From positions 1 to 59,231 of the forward strand of contig CAYFRD010000006.1 in assembly GCA_964345555.1 (NCBI GenBank): 59,231 nucleotides of DNA, written 5' to 3'. This stretch comes from Peptoniphilus_E sp964345555 (lineage in GTDB: Bacteria > Bacillota > Clostridia > Tissierellales > Peptoniphilaceae). The notes beneath the pieces were generated by a model. The model had not been told where the DNA came from, ran no database searches, and saw nothing but the letters and a program-made list of their open reading frames with translations. Positions 1 through 8,603 of the stretch are shown here, in pieces. Position numbers and translations under genes: made by a program. The first letter of the stretch is position 1; each line of letters begins with the position of its first letter.

Positions 1-116
1 CATCAAAAATCCTTAAGAGGATGGATGGAACACAAACTATTTCACACTACCACATATTTCAGTCCGAATTTTTTAAAGGTTTAGGGTTAAGGGTTTTCAA
101 TTTTGATTAATATATT

Positions 117-1082
117 TTAGTCGTTGTTATTGTCGTTCCAGTCTTCATTATTATCGTTATCGTCGTCCCAGTCATTATCATCATTGTTGTCATTTACATT
201 GTAGTAATAATTATCTGTATCATCGTCAAAGTCATCATAATTATTATCTCTGTCGTCTAAATCATCGTTATAATCATTGTTATCCGCATCGTTGACATCA
301 TTTTTATTTTGGATTGCTCCCAAGTCTTCATATTTGTCATCGGCATCATTATCGTCATATTTATCGTACCAGTCGTCATCAGCATCATCTATATCGTCCC
401 AATCGTCGAAGTCTTGTACAGGGGGGATTTTACCGCTGTTTTTATCAAGGTCGATTTTATATTTATTTCCATTTTTGTCTATTTCAATTTCGAATTCCTT
501 TGCTCCGGGTTTAACTAAACTGATAAGTTCTTCATCTATGTTCAATTGCTTGCCGGCAAGTCTTTTGGCTGCTGTTTCGGTGATTTTGCCTTGGTCATCA
601 AAGTCATCGTCGTCGAGGGATACGGGCTCCGATTGCATACCCAGTGTCTTAATTGATCCTTGGACTGATTCCATTATTTTTTCTACAAAGTCATCTGAAG
701 GTTTTACTGATCCTTTTTCCAACTTGAGTATTATGTTTTTATCTTTACCTGCTATTTTTTCTGTGAAAAATCCTTGTGCATGAATTTCTGTAACGAGTTC
801 TTCAAGGACTTTATCAACAGTTTTTCCTTTGAAATTCGTATATTGTGCCAAAATTTTCTTTGCGTCTTCGTTTACGGATTCCAAATCAACTACTTTTCCG
901 TCTCGGTCGTAGTTGATCAAGATTTCGGGGTTTACCGCCATGAGTATTGACCCCGCTTTTTTATTTTCTGATTGAGAGGTTGTAGTGCTTGTTTGTTCTG
1001 TAGTTGCTTCTGTTTTTGCACAGGCGGTTAATAATGCCGACGATAATACTAGGGTTCCTATTAATTTAATTAGTTTTTTCAT
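117..1082 (-). CDS. RsgI-middle-domain lipoprotein with acidic Asp/Asn-rich tail
   Basis: Predicted exported lipoprotein of 321 residues. The start at 1082 is preferred over an upstream in-frame ATG at 1115 because a strong GGAGG ribosome site lies just before it and it begins a proper signal peptide. The signal peptide ends in a lipobox (LLTAC, Cys21). A domain at about residues 45-115 matches the extracytoplasmic middle domain of RsgI anti-sigma factors, including an Asn-Pro pair (N51-P52) in VNPEI. The last 100 or so residues are almost only Asp, Asn and Tyr. The gene follows rsgI on the same strand after about 90 bases and is probably part of the sigI regulon. It lacks the cytoplasmic sigma-binding domain and so is not itself an anti-sigma factor. 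A role as a second surface sensor or decoy is inference. Confidence 0.8.
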   Translation of the reverse strand: MKKLIKLIGTLVLSSALLTACAKTEATTEQTSTTTSQSENKKAGSILMAVNPEILINYDRDGKVVDLESVNEDAKKILAQYTNFKGKTVDKVLEELVTEIHAQGFFTEKIAGKDKNIILKLEKGSVKPSDDFVEKIMESVQGSIKTLGMQSEPVSLDDDDFDDQGKITETAAKRLAGKQLNIDEELISLVKPGAKEFEIEIDKNGNKYKIDLDKNSGKIPPVQDFDDWDDIDDADDDWYDKYDDNDADDKYEDLGAIQNKNDVNDADNNDYNDDLDDRDNNYDDFDDDTDNYYYNVNDNNDDNDWDDDNDNNEDWNDNNND

Positions 1083-1172
1083 TTTTTCCTCCGCTATTTT
1101 ATTTATATTTTTCATCTTACATATATAGGATACGGAAGGGATTTTTAAAAAGCGGGGTCTTTGGAAATATTT

Positions 1173-2042
1173 TTAATCATTATCTATGTTGTCGTCAAGA
1201 TTATCTTCCGCATCATAATTATCATCATTATCTAAGTTGTCATCATTATAATCACTTTCGTAGTAATCATCATTATCATTAAAATTATCGCCAAAGTCAT
1301 TGTCATCATCAGGCTTGTGATTATTTATTTGTCTCACAGGAGTTGAAGTTTTTTCTTGTGTTTCACCTGTGTCAGGTTGAATGGGTATTATTATTTTTTC
1401 ATTCTTTTCCACGACGGGTTTTTCTTCAGTTTGTGTATTTTCTGCAGAGTCATCTATATTAATAACTATTTTTATATTATGGGAGAATCGTTTAAGTTCT
1501 TCTTTCACACTTTCCTCAGTCTGTTCCGTCCAGTTCAGGTCTTCTGAATCTGCTGCTATATTAACTTTTCCGCCTTCTTGTAAAAATCCCATATCTAAAG
1601 CTTTTTGGACTAAGTCGTCAGTAAATTTTTCGACTTTTTCACCCTTGGCTTCCATTCCATCTATAAGTTGTTTTCCATCTTGGTTTATTCCTTCAAGCGC
1701 TCGTACTCTCTTGGAATGACTGAGGGATATTTTGACTTGGGGATTTATTGAAAGGGACAAAGTTCCGTATACTTTGAAATGCTCTTTCCAAATTCCGAAG
1801 GAACCGGCAAATATTATTATGAAAGAAGCCGCTATGATAGCCGCTCTTTTAAATTTTTTATGGATATTAGGGAATGCAAGCGGTTCTTTTTTCATTTCTG
1901 ATTTTAATTCTTCTGCTGACGGATATATTTTTGTCAGGGTTTCTCCCACTTTGTAATTGAGGTTTGCCACTTCCAGGAAGACACCTTTTTCATCAAGGAC
2001 GATTGCATAGGCGGGATGACATTCCATTACCAGATATTTCAT
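1173..2042 (-). CDS. rsgI: Anti-sigma-I factor RsgI
   Basis: Single-pass membrane anti-sigma factor, 289 residues. Residues 1-45 form the RsgI N-terminal domain, which in this family binds SigI in the cytoplasm. One transmembrane helix follows at about 66-84. The extracytoplasmic part opens with the conserved RsgI middle domain (about 90-160), which contains the SINP motif (N100-P101); in clostridial RsgI proteins the Asn-Pro bond is the site of self-cleavage. The remainder is a Thr/Glu/Pro linker and an Asp/Asn/Tyr-rich tail instead of the carbohydrate-binding modules found in cellulolytic relatives. The start codon overlaps the sigI stop (ATGA), so the two are translationally coupled. The ligand of the acidic tail is unknown. 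Confidence 0.9.
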   Translation of the reverse strand: MKYLVMECHPAYAIVLDEKGVFLEVANLNYKVGETLTKIYPSAEELKSEMKKEPLAFPNIHKKFKRAAIIAASFIIIFAGSFGIWKEHFKVYGTLSLSINPQVKISLSHSKRVRALEGINQDGKQLIDGMEAKGEKVEKFTDDLVQKALDMGFLQEGGKVNIAADSEDLNWTEQTEESVKEELKRFSHNIKIVINIDDSAENTQTEEKPVVEKNEKIIIPIQPDTGETQEKTSTPVRQINNHKPDDDNDFGDNFNDNDDYYESDYNDDNLDNDDNYDAEDNLDDNIDND

Positions 2043-2764
2043 TGTCCTTCTCCTTCCTTCCCGGATATTTCACTCAAGTGATCTCTGATGTAATCAAATC
2101 CGTTTGTATAAACTATTATAATTGCCAACATATATTTTCTATGCCTTTCCAAAGTTTTCTTCGAAACTCCTGAACCTCTGGAAAGTTTTGTCAGGGGTAC
2201 TTTGCCGGTTTTTTCCGCTTCTTCTATAAGGGAAGGATTTTTCTTGGCGTAGGCGAGAGCTTTTTGACAAGCCAGGAGAGTTCTCTCTTGTTTTGGAGAA
2301 TTCTCGGCTATATCTCTTAAAGATAGATTGTAACCTGTCATTATTTTAGAGAAATGAGCGATTTCTTCTCTTATGGCATGGGAGCTAATAGATTCTTCGA
2401 CTCTGTCTTTATCTTCGGCTATGGTGTCTTTCAGAATTTCATTCTCCTCTTCGTTGAAAGGTTGACCCAGTGAGATTATATTTGAATGTCTTTTTTCCTT
2501 TCTGGAAAAATCTATAAGTCTGTGACCTATGTGCATCTTCGCAAAGGAGATAAAGTTCCCCTTTGTTTCTTGATAGGACTTTATAGCTTCATGAAAGGCG
2601 AACATAGCTATGGACAGCTCGTCATCAATTCCTTCCACAGGAGATTTGCCCATGAATTTTGCTGTCTCAGATTTTATAAAAGGCATATATTCTGAAATTA
2701 ATTCGTTGTGAACTGTTTCGCTTCGTTTAGCGTCCATTAGTTTTTGGACGATGTTTTTTTCCAT
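2039..2764 (-). CDS. sigI: RNA polymerase sigma factor SigI
   Basis: Alternative sigma factor of the SigI branch of the sigma-70 family, 241 residues. The N-terminal half carries region 2 (about residues 15-85, with DDELSIAMFAFHEAIKSY). The C-terminal part has the SigI-type helix-turn-helix (about 185-225, LSRGSGVSKKTLERHRKYM). It is immediately followed by rsgI in an overlapping arrangement, the standard sigI-rsgI pair for signalling from the cell surface. A GGGAGGGAGGCGGAG stretch precedes the ATG. SigI operons usually autoregulate; the promoter would lie in the AT-rich gap upstream, but I could not assign it. Confidence 0.93.
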   Translation of the reverse strand: MEKNIVQKLMDAKRSETVHNELISEYMPFIKSETAKFMGKSPVEGIDDELSIAMFAFHEAIKSYQETKGNFISFAKMHIGHRLIDFSRKEKRHSNIISLGQPFNEEENEILKDTIAEDKDRVEESISSHAIREEIAHFSKIMTGYNLSLRDIAENSPKQERTLLACQKALAYAKKNPSLIEEAEKTGKVPLTKLSRGSGVSKKTLERHRKYMLAIIIVYTNGFDYIRDHLSEISGKEGEGQ

Positions 2765-2928
2765 GTCTCCGCCTCCCTCCCAATATAGTAATACGCAAAT
2801 ACTTTTTTTAAATCGGTGCCTTTAACAAATTTCATCATAAAGTATCTGCATAATTTCCGATACAACAATTGTATATTATCCAAGAAATTTTTGAAAATAG
2901 ATTAAATGAGAAATAAATAATACGATAA

Positions 2929-2943
2929 TGATAATTAATATCA
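2929..2943 (+). promoter_or_regulatory. Fur box (7-1-7 type) ahead of the ECF operon
   Basis: TGATAATTAATATCA matches the 7-1-7 Fur consensus TGATAATnATTATCA at 13 of 14 defined positions. It is immediately upstream of, and touching, the -35 element at 2944, so a bound Fur dimer would block RNA polymerase. A longer perfect inverted repeat, AATGATA/TATCATT around 5 bases, spans 2927-2945. Iron control of the downstream transporter is inferred from this site. PerR or Zur, which use related boxes, are possible alternatives. Confidence 0.7.
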
Positions 2944-2972
2944 TTGACAAAGTGCAAAGGACTTTTTACAAT
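2944..2972 (+). promoter_or_regulatory. Promoter of the ECF/ABC transporter operon
   Basis: A -35 TTGACA (2944-2949) and a -10 TACAAT (2967-2972) are separated by 17 bases, close to the housekeeping sigma consensus. Transcription would start near 2979, giving a leader of roughly 120 bases before ecfT. Confidence 0.75.
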
Positions 2973-3100
2973 ATAAGTGTACAGGAGATAAGGTTTAAAA
3001 TCATAAATCAAATAACTGTTACAAGATTAATTTTATAATATTTTGATGATTTGAGAGTGACAAATAAGACGTAGTTATAGACAACGGGAGGTGGTAAGAA

Positions 3101-3799
3101 TTGGAATTAGTTGAAGGCGATAAGAAATATTGCATGGAATTAAATCCTTTGACCATTATACTTATTAATTTTTTAATGCCTCTTATAAGTACGGTTTTTC
3201 CTACTATTGAAGGCATTGTAATAAATTTATTTTTTGTGTTTATCATACTTATAATTTCAAAAAAATTTAGGCTTTGTTTCAAATACATATTATCTTTAAT
3301 TATATTTTTTCTATTGTACTACGTTTTTCTCTTTTACGTAAGAAGTCCTTACATAGTTTCCATGTTTAGAGCGACGATGGTTTTTATCCCTTGTATCGCT
3401 TTAGCGGCTTTGCTGATTTCGGAGTACAATTCTTCGGAACTTTTATCGGCATTGCAAAGTCTCAAGCTGCCTAAAATATTCATCATAGCCATGACGGTGA
3501 CATTGAGGTACATAGCTACATTCAAGAGAGAATTTAAAATAATTAAAGAAGCAATGAAAATCAGGGGAGTGGATTTTTCTGTAAGACATCCCTTGAGGAC
3601 CTATGAATACTTGCTGGTTCCCCTGTTGTTCAGATGTCTTAATCTAAGCGGCGAGATTACTGCAGCAGGTCTTACAAAGGGACTGGACACACCCAACGAT
3701 AGATCGAGTTTTTTTATGAGGAGATTATCTACCTTTGATTACATCTCCTTTGCTTTTTTGATATTGGCACATAGTCTGGTCATAGGAGAGATTATATGA
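3101..3799 (+). CDS. ecfT: ECF transporter transmembrane component EcfT
   Basis: Integral membrane scaffold that couples ATPases to a substrate-binding S component in energy-coupling-factor transporters; 232 residues. Several hydrophobic helices lie in the N-terminal half (about 10-100 and around 110-130). Coupling-helix motifs are visible in EAMKIRGVDF and ITAAGLTKGLD. The start is TTG, chosen because a GGGAGGTGG site lies 6 bases before it; the next ATG (3134) has no comparable site. It overlaps ecfA by 4 bases (ATGA). The upstream Fur box suggests an iron-linked substrate. Confidence 0.88.
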   Translation: MELVEGDKKYCMELNPLTIILINFLMPLISTVFPTIEGIVINLFFVFIILIISKKFRLCFKYILSLIIFFLLYYVFLFYVRSPYIVSMFRATMVFIPCIALAALLISEYNSSELLSALQSLKLPKIFIIAMTVTLRYIATFKREFKIIKEAMKIRGVDFSVRHPLRTYEYLLVPLLFRCLNLSGEITAAGLTKGLDTPNDRSSFFMRRLSTFDYISFAFLILAHSLVIGEII

Positions 3800-5208
3800 A
3801 AGAAAAAATAATGGAGGCGATAGATTTAGGTTTTAAATACCTTGGGAACGAATATTATTCATTAAAAGATTTGAATTTTCAGATAAATAGAGGAGATACG
3901 ATTCTCATAGCAGGCAATAGCGGCAGCGGCAAATCCACCTTGCTCAATATGATAAGCGGAATTATACCGGAGTTAATTGAGGGGGAAATGGATGGGAAAT
4001 TATTAATTGACGGACTTGAAGATTTAAAGATTTATGAACGCAGTCTTTTGTTGGGCAATGTATTTCAAAATCCCAGAAGCCAATTTTTTACGGAAAACAC
4101 TACTTCCGAAATGGTTTTTGAAATGGAGAACCGGGGAATTTCAAAGGCCGAGATGTGTAAAAGGTTGATGAATTTAAAAGATAGATTTGATATTTGCGAT
4201 TTGATGGACAGAAATATATTTGATATTTCTTCGGGAGAAAGACAATTACTGGCACTTTTGACGGTGTTAATAATGGATCCTGATGCAGTTATCTTTGATG
4301 AGCCTTCGGCAAATTTGGACTACGGCAATACCATGCGACTCAATAGGCAGATAAAACAATTGAAAACGAGAGGAAAAACTGTAATCGTAGCCGATCATAG
4401 ATTTTTTTACTTAGATGGAATTATCGACAAGGTGTTTTTCCTTGAGGATAAATCTATCAAGGTCTTCAATTCAGAAACTGAATTTAAGAACAGCGGCTAT
4501 GCCAAAAGAACCTTTAATTTATTTTCAGATCCCTTGGATGACAGACCTGTAAATAAAAGTTGTGAAGAAGTTGGAATTTTAAAGGATGTCAGTTACAAAG
4601 ATATTTTAAAATCTGTTAACTTTGCCTTACATAAAAGGGAAGTGCTTTCACTAATCGGAGTAAACGGTGCCGGCAAGACTACTATTGCAAGGCTTATTTG
4701 TAAAATATTAAAACCTGAAAAAGGGACTGTCAATGTGAACAACAAGCCTTTGTACATAATGCAGGATGCAGATTTTCAACTTTTCGGAGCGTCGGTTTTA
4801 AAAGAATTGGAGATAACGAGCAAAAACCAAGATAAAAATGCAAAAGCCTTGGAACTTTTAAATATTGCAGATTTAAAAGACAAACATCCGCAGATGCTCT
4901 CCGGCGGAGAAAAACAAAGACTTCAAATGGCAATCAGCTATGTCAGCGACAATGAACTTATTATTTTTGACGAGCCCACCAGCGGACTTGACAGAAATTC
5001 CATGCAAAGGGTGGTAGATATGATAAATATGCTCAAACAAAATCGAGCAATACTGGTCATATCTCACGACTATGAATTTATAAAAAAAGTGTCTGACAGA
5101 GTACTTTACTTGAAAGATGGGTCAATTGAAAAAGATTTTTATTTGGAGGGGGAAAAGATAAAAGATTTAAATAAAATATACAAAGAAATGGAGGAATATT
5201 ATGAATGA
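3796..5208 (+). CDS. Fused double ATPase of the ECF transporter
   Basis: 470 residues made of two ABC ATPase domains in one chain, replacing the separate EcfA1 and EcfA2 subunits. The first domain (about 1-225) has Walker A GNSGSGKST and signature SSGERQLLA. The second (about 250-460) has Walker A GVNGAGKTT, signature LSGGEKQRLQ and Walker B LIIFDEPTSGLD. Both sites keep the residues needed for hydrolysis. It lies between ecfT and the S component with short overlaps on both sides, so it belongs to a dedicated (group I-like) ECF system rather than the shared vitamin module. Confidence 0.9.
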   Translation: MKEKIMEAIDLGFKYLGNEYYSLKDLNFQINRGDTILIAGNSGSGKSTLLNMISGIIPELIEGEMDGKLLIDGLEDLKIYERSLLLGNVFQNPRSQFFTENTTSEMVFEMENRGISKAEMCKRLMNLKDRFDICDLMDRNIFDISSGERQLLALLTVLIMDPDAVIFDEPSANLDYGNTMRLNRQIKQLKTRGKTVIVADHRFFYLDGIIDKVFFLEDKSIKVFNSETEFKNSGYAKRTFNLFSDPLDDRPVNKSCEEVGILKDVSYKDILKSVNFALHKREVLSLIGVNGAGKTTIARLICKILKPEKGTVNVNNKPLYIMQDADFQLFGASVLKELEITSKNQDKNAKALELLNIADLKDKHPQMLSGGEKQRLQMAISYVSDNELIIFDEPTSGLDRNSMQRVVDMINMLKQNRAILVISHDYEFIKKVSDRVLYLKDGSIEKDFYLEGEKIKDLNKIYKEMEEYYE

Positions 5209-5788
5209 CAATTTAAAAACAAAAGATATATTGCTGATTGCATTGTTGACAGCTCTTTATATGATACTGTACTTTGCTGCCATGATTTTGATTACGCCTT
5301 TTGGAGCACTGGGTCATGCCATAAGTCCCGGGATTTGCGGGCTGCTTGCCGGCACGGTAATTTATTTCATGTCGAGAAAAGTCGGTAAAATGTGGCAGTA
5401 CACATTGATGACATTTTTAGTAATGGGGATTTTCGCTCTAATGGGAGGAGGATACCTTCCGTGGCTAATATCGTCCGTTGTTACGGCTATAATAGCAGAT
5501 TTTATGGTGTCTAAATCGAAGAATCCGCCGGTGTCAAAAATCGCACTGGCATCGGGGATCATGCATGTGGGACAAGCATGGGGCGCTATTATACCTGCGA
5601 CCTTCTTTTTGGAAAATTACAAGGAAGAATGGGTAGGACGAGGACAGGAAGCTCATGTAATGGACGAGTACATAAGATATACCTCAGGGAACTGGGCTAT
5701 TATATCTACAGTAGCGGTATTTGTATTAGCTGTGACGGGAGTTTATATCGGTTATTTAATTTTGAAGAAACATTTTAAGGAAGTGTAG
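5201..5788 (+). CDS. ECF S component, MptD/Trep_Strep-like
   Basis: Membrane substrate-binding subunit of 195 residues with about six hydrophobic segments, including FGALGHAISPGICGLLAGTVIYFM-type glycine-rich helices (near 30-60) and a C-terminal helix. It resembles the MptD/Trep_Strep group of S components, which sit beside dedicated T and A subunits. Substrate is not known for this group as a whole; the Fur box and the neighbouring ABC half-transporter point to a siderophore, heme or related iron source, which is inference. It overlaps the ATPase gene by 8 bases and ends one base before the next gene. Confidence 0.8.
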   Translation: MNDNLKTKDILLIALLTALYMILYFAAMILITPFGALGHAISPGICGLLAGTVIYFMSRKVGKMWQYTLMTFLVMGIFALMGGGYLPWLISSVVTAIIADFMVSKSKNPPVSKIALASGIMHVGQAWGAIIPATFFLENYKEEWVGRGQEAHVMDEYIRYTSGNWAIISTVAVFVLAVTGVYIGYLILKKHFKEV

Positions 5789-5789
5789 T

Positions 5790-7541
5790 ATGAATAATTT
5801 TAAAAGCTTATTATCTTATGCGGAGGAAAAGAAGCACTATATGGTTTTATCGCTGATTTTTTCTGCAATTGCAACGATTATTTCCTTTGTGCCCTACTAT
5901 TACTTTTGGCAAATTTTGAAAAGTATAACTACGGACAGTGATTTAAAAACAGTGCAGGGGATATCTTATTTAATATTTGCCTATACTGTACTGTATGCAT
6001 TTACATATTTGGCATCTCTTGTGTGCAGTCATTTGTTTGCCTTTAGGTTGGAAACTAACATGAAAAAAGCGGGATTGTATCATTTGTTAAATGCTTCTTT
6101 TTCCTTCTTTGATATCAATCCTTCAGGAAGAACGAGAAAAATCATCGATGATAATTCAGGTAATACTCATACTGTAATAGCACACATGCTGCCGGACTTT
6201 GTAAATGCAATTCTATTTCCGACAGGATTGATAGTGATGTCCTTTATGGCGGATTTTAAAATAGGGTTATTGATCCTTGGTGCCATAGTTTTTGCCATAT
6301 TGTGTTTTAGAGCAATGTACCAAGGGCAGGATATGATGAAGGAATACATGGGAGCCTTGGAGGACATAAACTCCGAAACTGTGGAATATGTCAGAGGTAT
6401 TCAGGTTATAAAGGTATTCGGACTCAAACTTGAATCCTTTAAAAAACTTCACAAATCCATAATCAACTATTCAGTGGTGGTCAACAGGCAAAGTCAGGCT
6501 TGTAAAATGCCCTATGTCATGTATCAGTGCTGTATGATGAGCTTCGGGGCATTGATTATTGCAATCGCATATCCAATGATAAAATTCAATGCACATATGA
6601 GTGAAGTAGTGAGTTTAGTGGTGTTTTTCATGACCTTTGTAGGACTGCTGAACAACGCAGTCATGAAAATTATGTTTTTTTCCAAAAATTATGAGATGGC
6701 AAAGGATGCTGTGAACAAGTTGGAAAATGTTTTTAGAGATATGAATAAAAATAAACTTGTAGATGGAAATATCTCAACTATGAAAAATTACGATATCGAA
6801 TTTCAAAACGTATCCTTTGAATACGAAGAGGGAGCAACTGTCCTGGAGAATTTCAATCTTAAGCTCAAAGAGAAAAAAATGTATGCCTTGGTAGGTTCTT
6901 CGGGTGGCGGTAAATCCACAATAGCAAAGTTGATTTCGGGATTTTATCCCGTCAAAAGTGGCCACATTAAGATCGGTGGAGTGAATATAAAGGACTACAA
7001 AAATGAAGTTCTTGAGAAAAACATATCCTTTGTATTTCAAAATGCTCGACTTTTCAACAAGAGTATTTACGAAAATGTACTCATAGGAAATCCCGATGCA
7101 AGCCGCAAAGAAGTCATGAAGGCTTTGGAGCTTGCCATGTGCAATAGCATTATCGACAAATTTAAAGACAGAGAAAACACGGTAATAGGAGCTGAGGGAG
7201 TTCATCTTTCCGGCGGAGAAACGCAGCGAATAGCTATAGCTAGGGCGATTTTAAAAAATGCCCCTATAGTTATATTAGATGAAGCCAGCGCAGCAAGCGA
7301 TCCCGAAAACGAATATGAAATGCAACAGGCTTTTTCCAAGCTCATGGAAAATAAGACGGTGATTATGATCGCACACAGGTTGTCCAGTATAAGAAATGTG
7401 GCGGAGATTTTAGTTATTGAAGATGGAAAAGTGGTGGAAAGAGGGAGTCACACAGATTTAATGGACAAAAACTCCAGGTACAAAAAATCACTGGAACTTT
7501 TCAAAAAAGCCAATGAATGGAGGGTTGTAAATGAAAACTAA
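5790..7541 (+). CDS. ABC half-transporter, membrane and ATPase domains fused (YbtP/IrtA-like type)
   Basis: 583 residues: a six-helix type-1 exporter-fold membrane domain (about 15-300) followed by an ATPase domain (about 330-570). Walker A is GSSGGGKST, the signature is LSGGETQRIAIA, Walker B is IVILDEASAASD and the H-loop is IAHR, so it should be active. Such proteins work as dimers, often with a second gene product encoded next door. Here the next gene overlaps it by 11 bases but is truncated, so the protein must now act as a homodimer or be idle. Exporter-fold ABC pairs beside iron-controlled genes include siderophore importers (YbtPQ, IrtAB), hence the suggested role. Confidence 0.85.
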   Translation: MNNFKSLLSYAEEKKHYMVLSLIFSAIATIISFVPYYYFWQILKSITTDSDLKTVQGISYLIFAYTVLYAFTYLASLVCSHLFAFRLETNMKKAGLYHLLNASFSFFDINPSGRTRKIIDDNSGNTHTVIAHMLPDFVNAILFPTGLIVMSFMADFKIGLLILGAIVFAILCFRAMYQGQDMMKEYMGALEDINSETVEYVRGIQVIKVFGLKLESFKKLHKSIINYSVVVNRQSQACKMPYVMYQCCMMSFGALIIAIAYPMIKFNAHMSEVVSLVVFFMTFVGLLNNAVMKIMFFSKNYEMAKDAVNKLENVFRDMNKNKLVDGNISTMKNYDIEFQNVSFEYEEGATVLENFNLKLKEKKMYALVGSSGGGKSTIAKLISGFYPVKSGHIKIGGVNIKDYKNEVLEKNISFVFQNARLFNKSIYENVLIGNPDASRKEVMKALELAMCNSIIDKFKDRENTVIGAEGVHLSGGETQRIAIARAILKNAPIVILDEASAASDPENEYEMQQAFSKLMENKTVIMIAHRLSSIRNVAEILVIEDGKVVERGSHTDLMDKNSRYKKSLELFKKANEWRVVNEN

Positions 7542-7746
7542 GTTAAAAAGATACTTTGCTTTGACGGACAAGGGGATAGACAATATATTTGTGGCGGCAA
7601 GATTTTCCTTTTTAAAATTTTTGTCCTTTATGTTTCCTCCCATGCTTGTGTTTTTCTTTTTGAATGATTATATAAAGGGTGAACTCAAGCCGCTGACCAT
7701 GTATATATTGATATTGACGATTATAAACTTGGACGTCAATATATAG
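7531..7746 (+). pseudogene. Truncated second ABC half-transporter (N-terminal remnant)
   Basis: Only 71 codons remain. The start has a good ribosome site and overlaps the preceding ABC gene by 11 bases, as expected for the partner subunit of a heterodimeric transporter. The readable part holds the first cytoplasmic segment and the first transmembrane helix (about 25-50), then meets a TAG stop where a full protein would need another 500 residues. Sequence from about 7705 onward belongs to a different reading frame and protein, so this is a deletion junction and not a point mutation. Confidence 0.75.
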
Positions 7747-7892
7747 ATTTAGATTTATCCAATAAGCACTGGGCATACTATGAACTGATGGAAGCATCCT
7801 ATAATCACGACTATGAAAGAGCGACAGATAATGGAGAAACTTGGGAAATTTTGTTGGTTCACCCGAGAGAATATAGAATACTTTGGCAATAA
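7683..7892 (+). pseudogene. C-terminal remnant of an unrelated gene
   Basis: A frame without a stop runs from 7683 to the TAA at 7890-7892. Its last 60 or so residues read like real protein (for example KHWAYYELMEASYNHDYER and WEILLVHPREYRILWQ): balanced, polar, with many Trp and Tyr. It has no start codon or ribosome site of its own and is out of frame with the truncated ABC gene that it abuts. I do not recognise the family. The most likely explanation is a deletion that fused the head of the ABC gene to the tail of a neighbour, with the breakpoint near 7705-7715. Confidence 0.5.
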
Positions 7893-7983
7893 ATAAAAAT
7901 TATAAATGCAATCTTTCGCTTTTAGAATAAAATGGTATAATTGACTAAATAAGTTTTATTAAAATTTTGCAGAGAGGATAAAA

Positions 7984-8598
7984 ATGAAAAATTTAAATAA
8001 AGTGAAAATTTATAAAGTGGCTTTTTGTCTGCTTGCCATGATAGGCTTAAGTGCATGCAGTAAAGAAAAACCTCAAGAAGAAAATCAAACTGCGACTGTT
8101 CAAAGGCAGGAGCAAAAGGAACAGGAACAACCTAAGGAGCAGAAGGAAATAAATACTTTCAAAGATTTTAAAGTGAAGGATTTTGGTGGAAATGAAGTGG
8201 ATTCTTCCATATTTGCAGATAATAAGGTGACGGTTATAAATTTTTGGAGCACCACCTGCCCTCCCTGCATTGAAGAGTTGCCCATTTTAGAAAAAATAAG
8301 TGTGGACATGAAGGACAAGGAAGTGGGAGTCAAGGGGTTTTTATATGAATTCGGCGGACAGATAAATGATGAAATCCTTGAAGAGGCTAAGTATATTTTA
8401 GAAAAGGGTGGAGTGTCTTATCAACAGTTGGTAGGTACCGGAGAGATCATGGAAGATGAATTGATTCAGAGCATATATGCAGTGCCCACCACCTTTGCCG
8501 TTGACTCGGATGGTGAAATCATCTTTGCGACAGTGGGTGCCATGGACTATGACGGATGGCAGGAATTCGTAAATGAAGCTCTAAAGGAGGTTCAATAA
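7984..8598 (+). CDS. TlpA-like thioredoxin-fold lipoprotein
   Basis: Exported thiol-disulfide protein of 204 residues. The signal peptide ends in a lipobox (LSAC, Cys25), followed by a Gln/Glu/Lys linker to about residue 57 and a thioredoxin-like domain of the TlpA/ResA type. The active site is FWSTTCPPC, Cys92-Pro-Pro-Cys95, a CPPC variant. A cis-proline loop is visible in AVPTTF near the end. A TATAAT-like -10 lies at 7936-7941. It is the first gene of a three-gene redox cluster and probably exchanges electrons with the two membrane proteins that follow. Confidence 0.88.
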   Translation: MKNLNKVKIYKVAFCLLAMIGLSACSKEKPQEENQTATVQRQEQKEQEQPKEQKEINTFKDFKVKDFGGNEVDSSIFADNKVTVINFWSTTCPPCIEELPILEKISVDMKDKEVGVKGFLYEFGGQINDEILEEAKYILEKGGVSYQQLVGTGEIMEDELIQSIYAVPTTFAVDSDGEIIFATVGAMDYDGWQEFVNEALKEVQ

Positions 8599-8603
8599 TT
8601 CAC

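Larger units (their letters stand above)
2765..3100. other. Divergent intergenic region sigI / ecfT
   Basis: 336 bases without a gene. It holds the ribosome site of sigI at its left end, and a Fur-type operator (2929-2943) plus a consensus-like promoter (2944-2972) for the ECF operon. A GGGAGGTGG ribosome site at 3086-3094 serves the TTG start at 3101. No hairpin of the riboswitch kind was recognised between 2973 and 3085. Confidence 0.7.

Noticed and set aside
277..783. 168-codon plus-strand frame rich in Ser
   Set aside because: It is the reverse of the Asp/Asn-rich lipoprotein gene; low-complexity triplets keep opposite frames open by chance.
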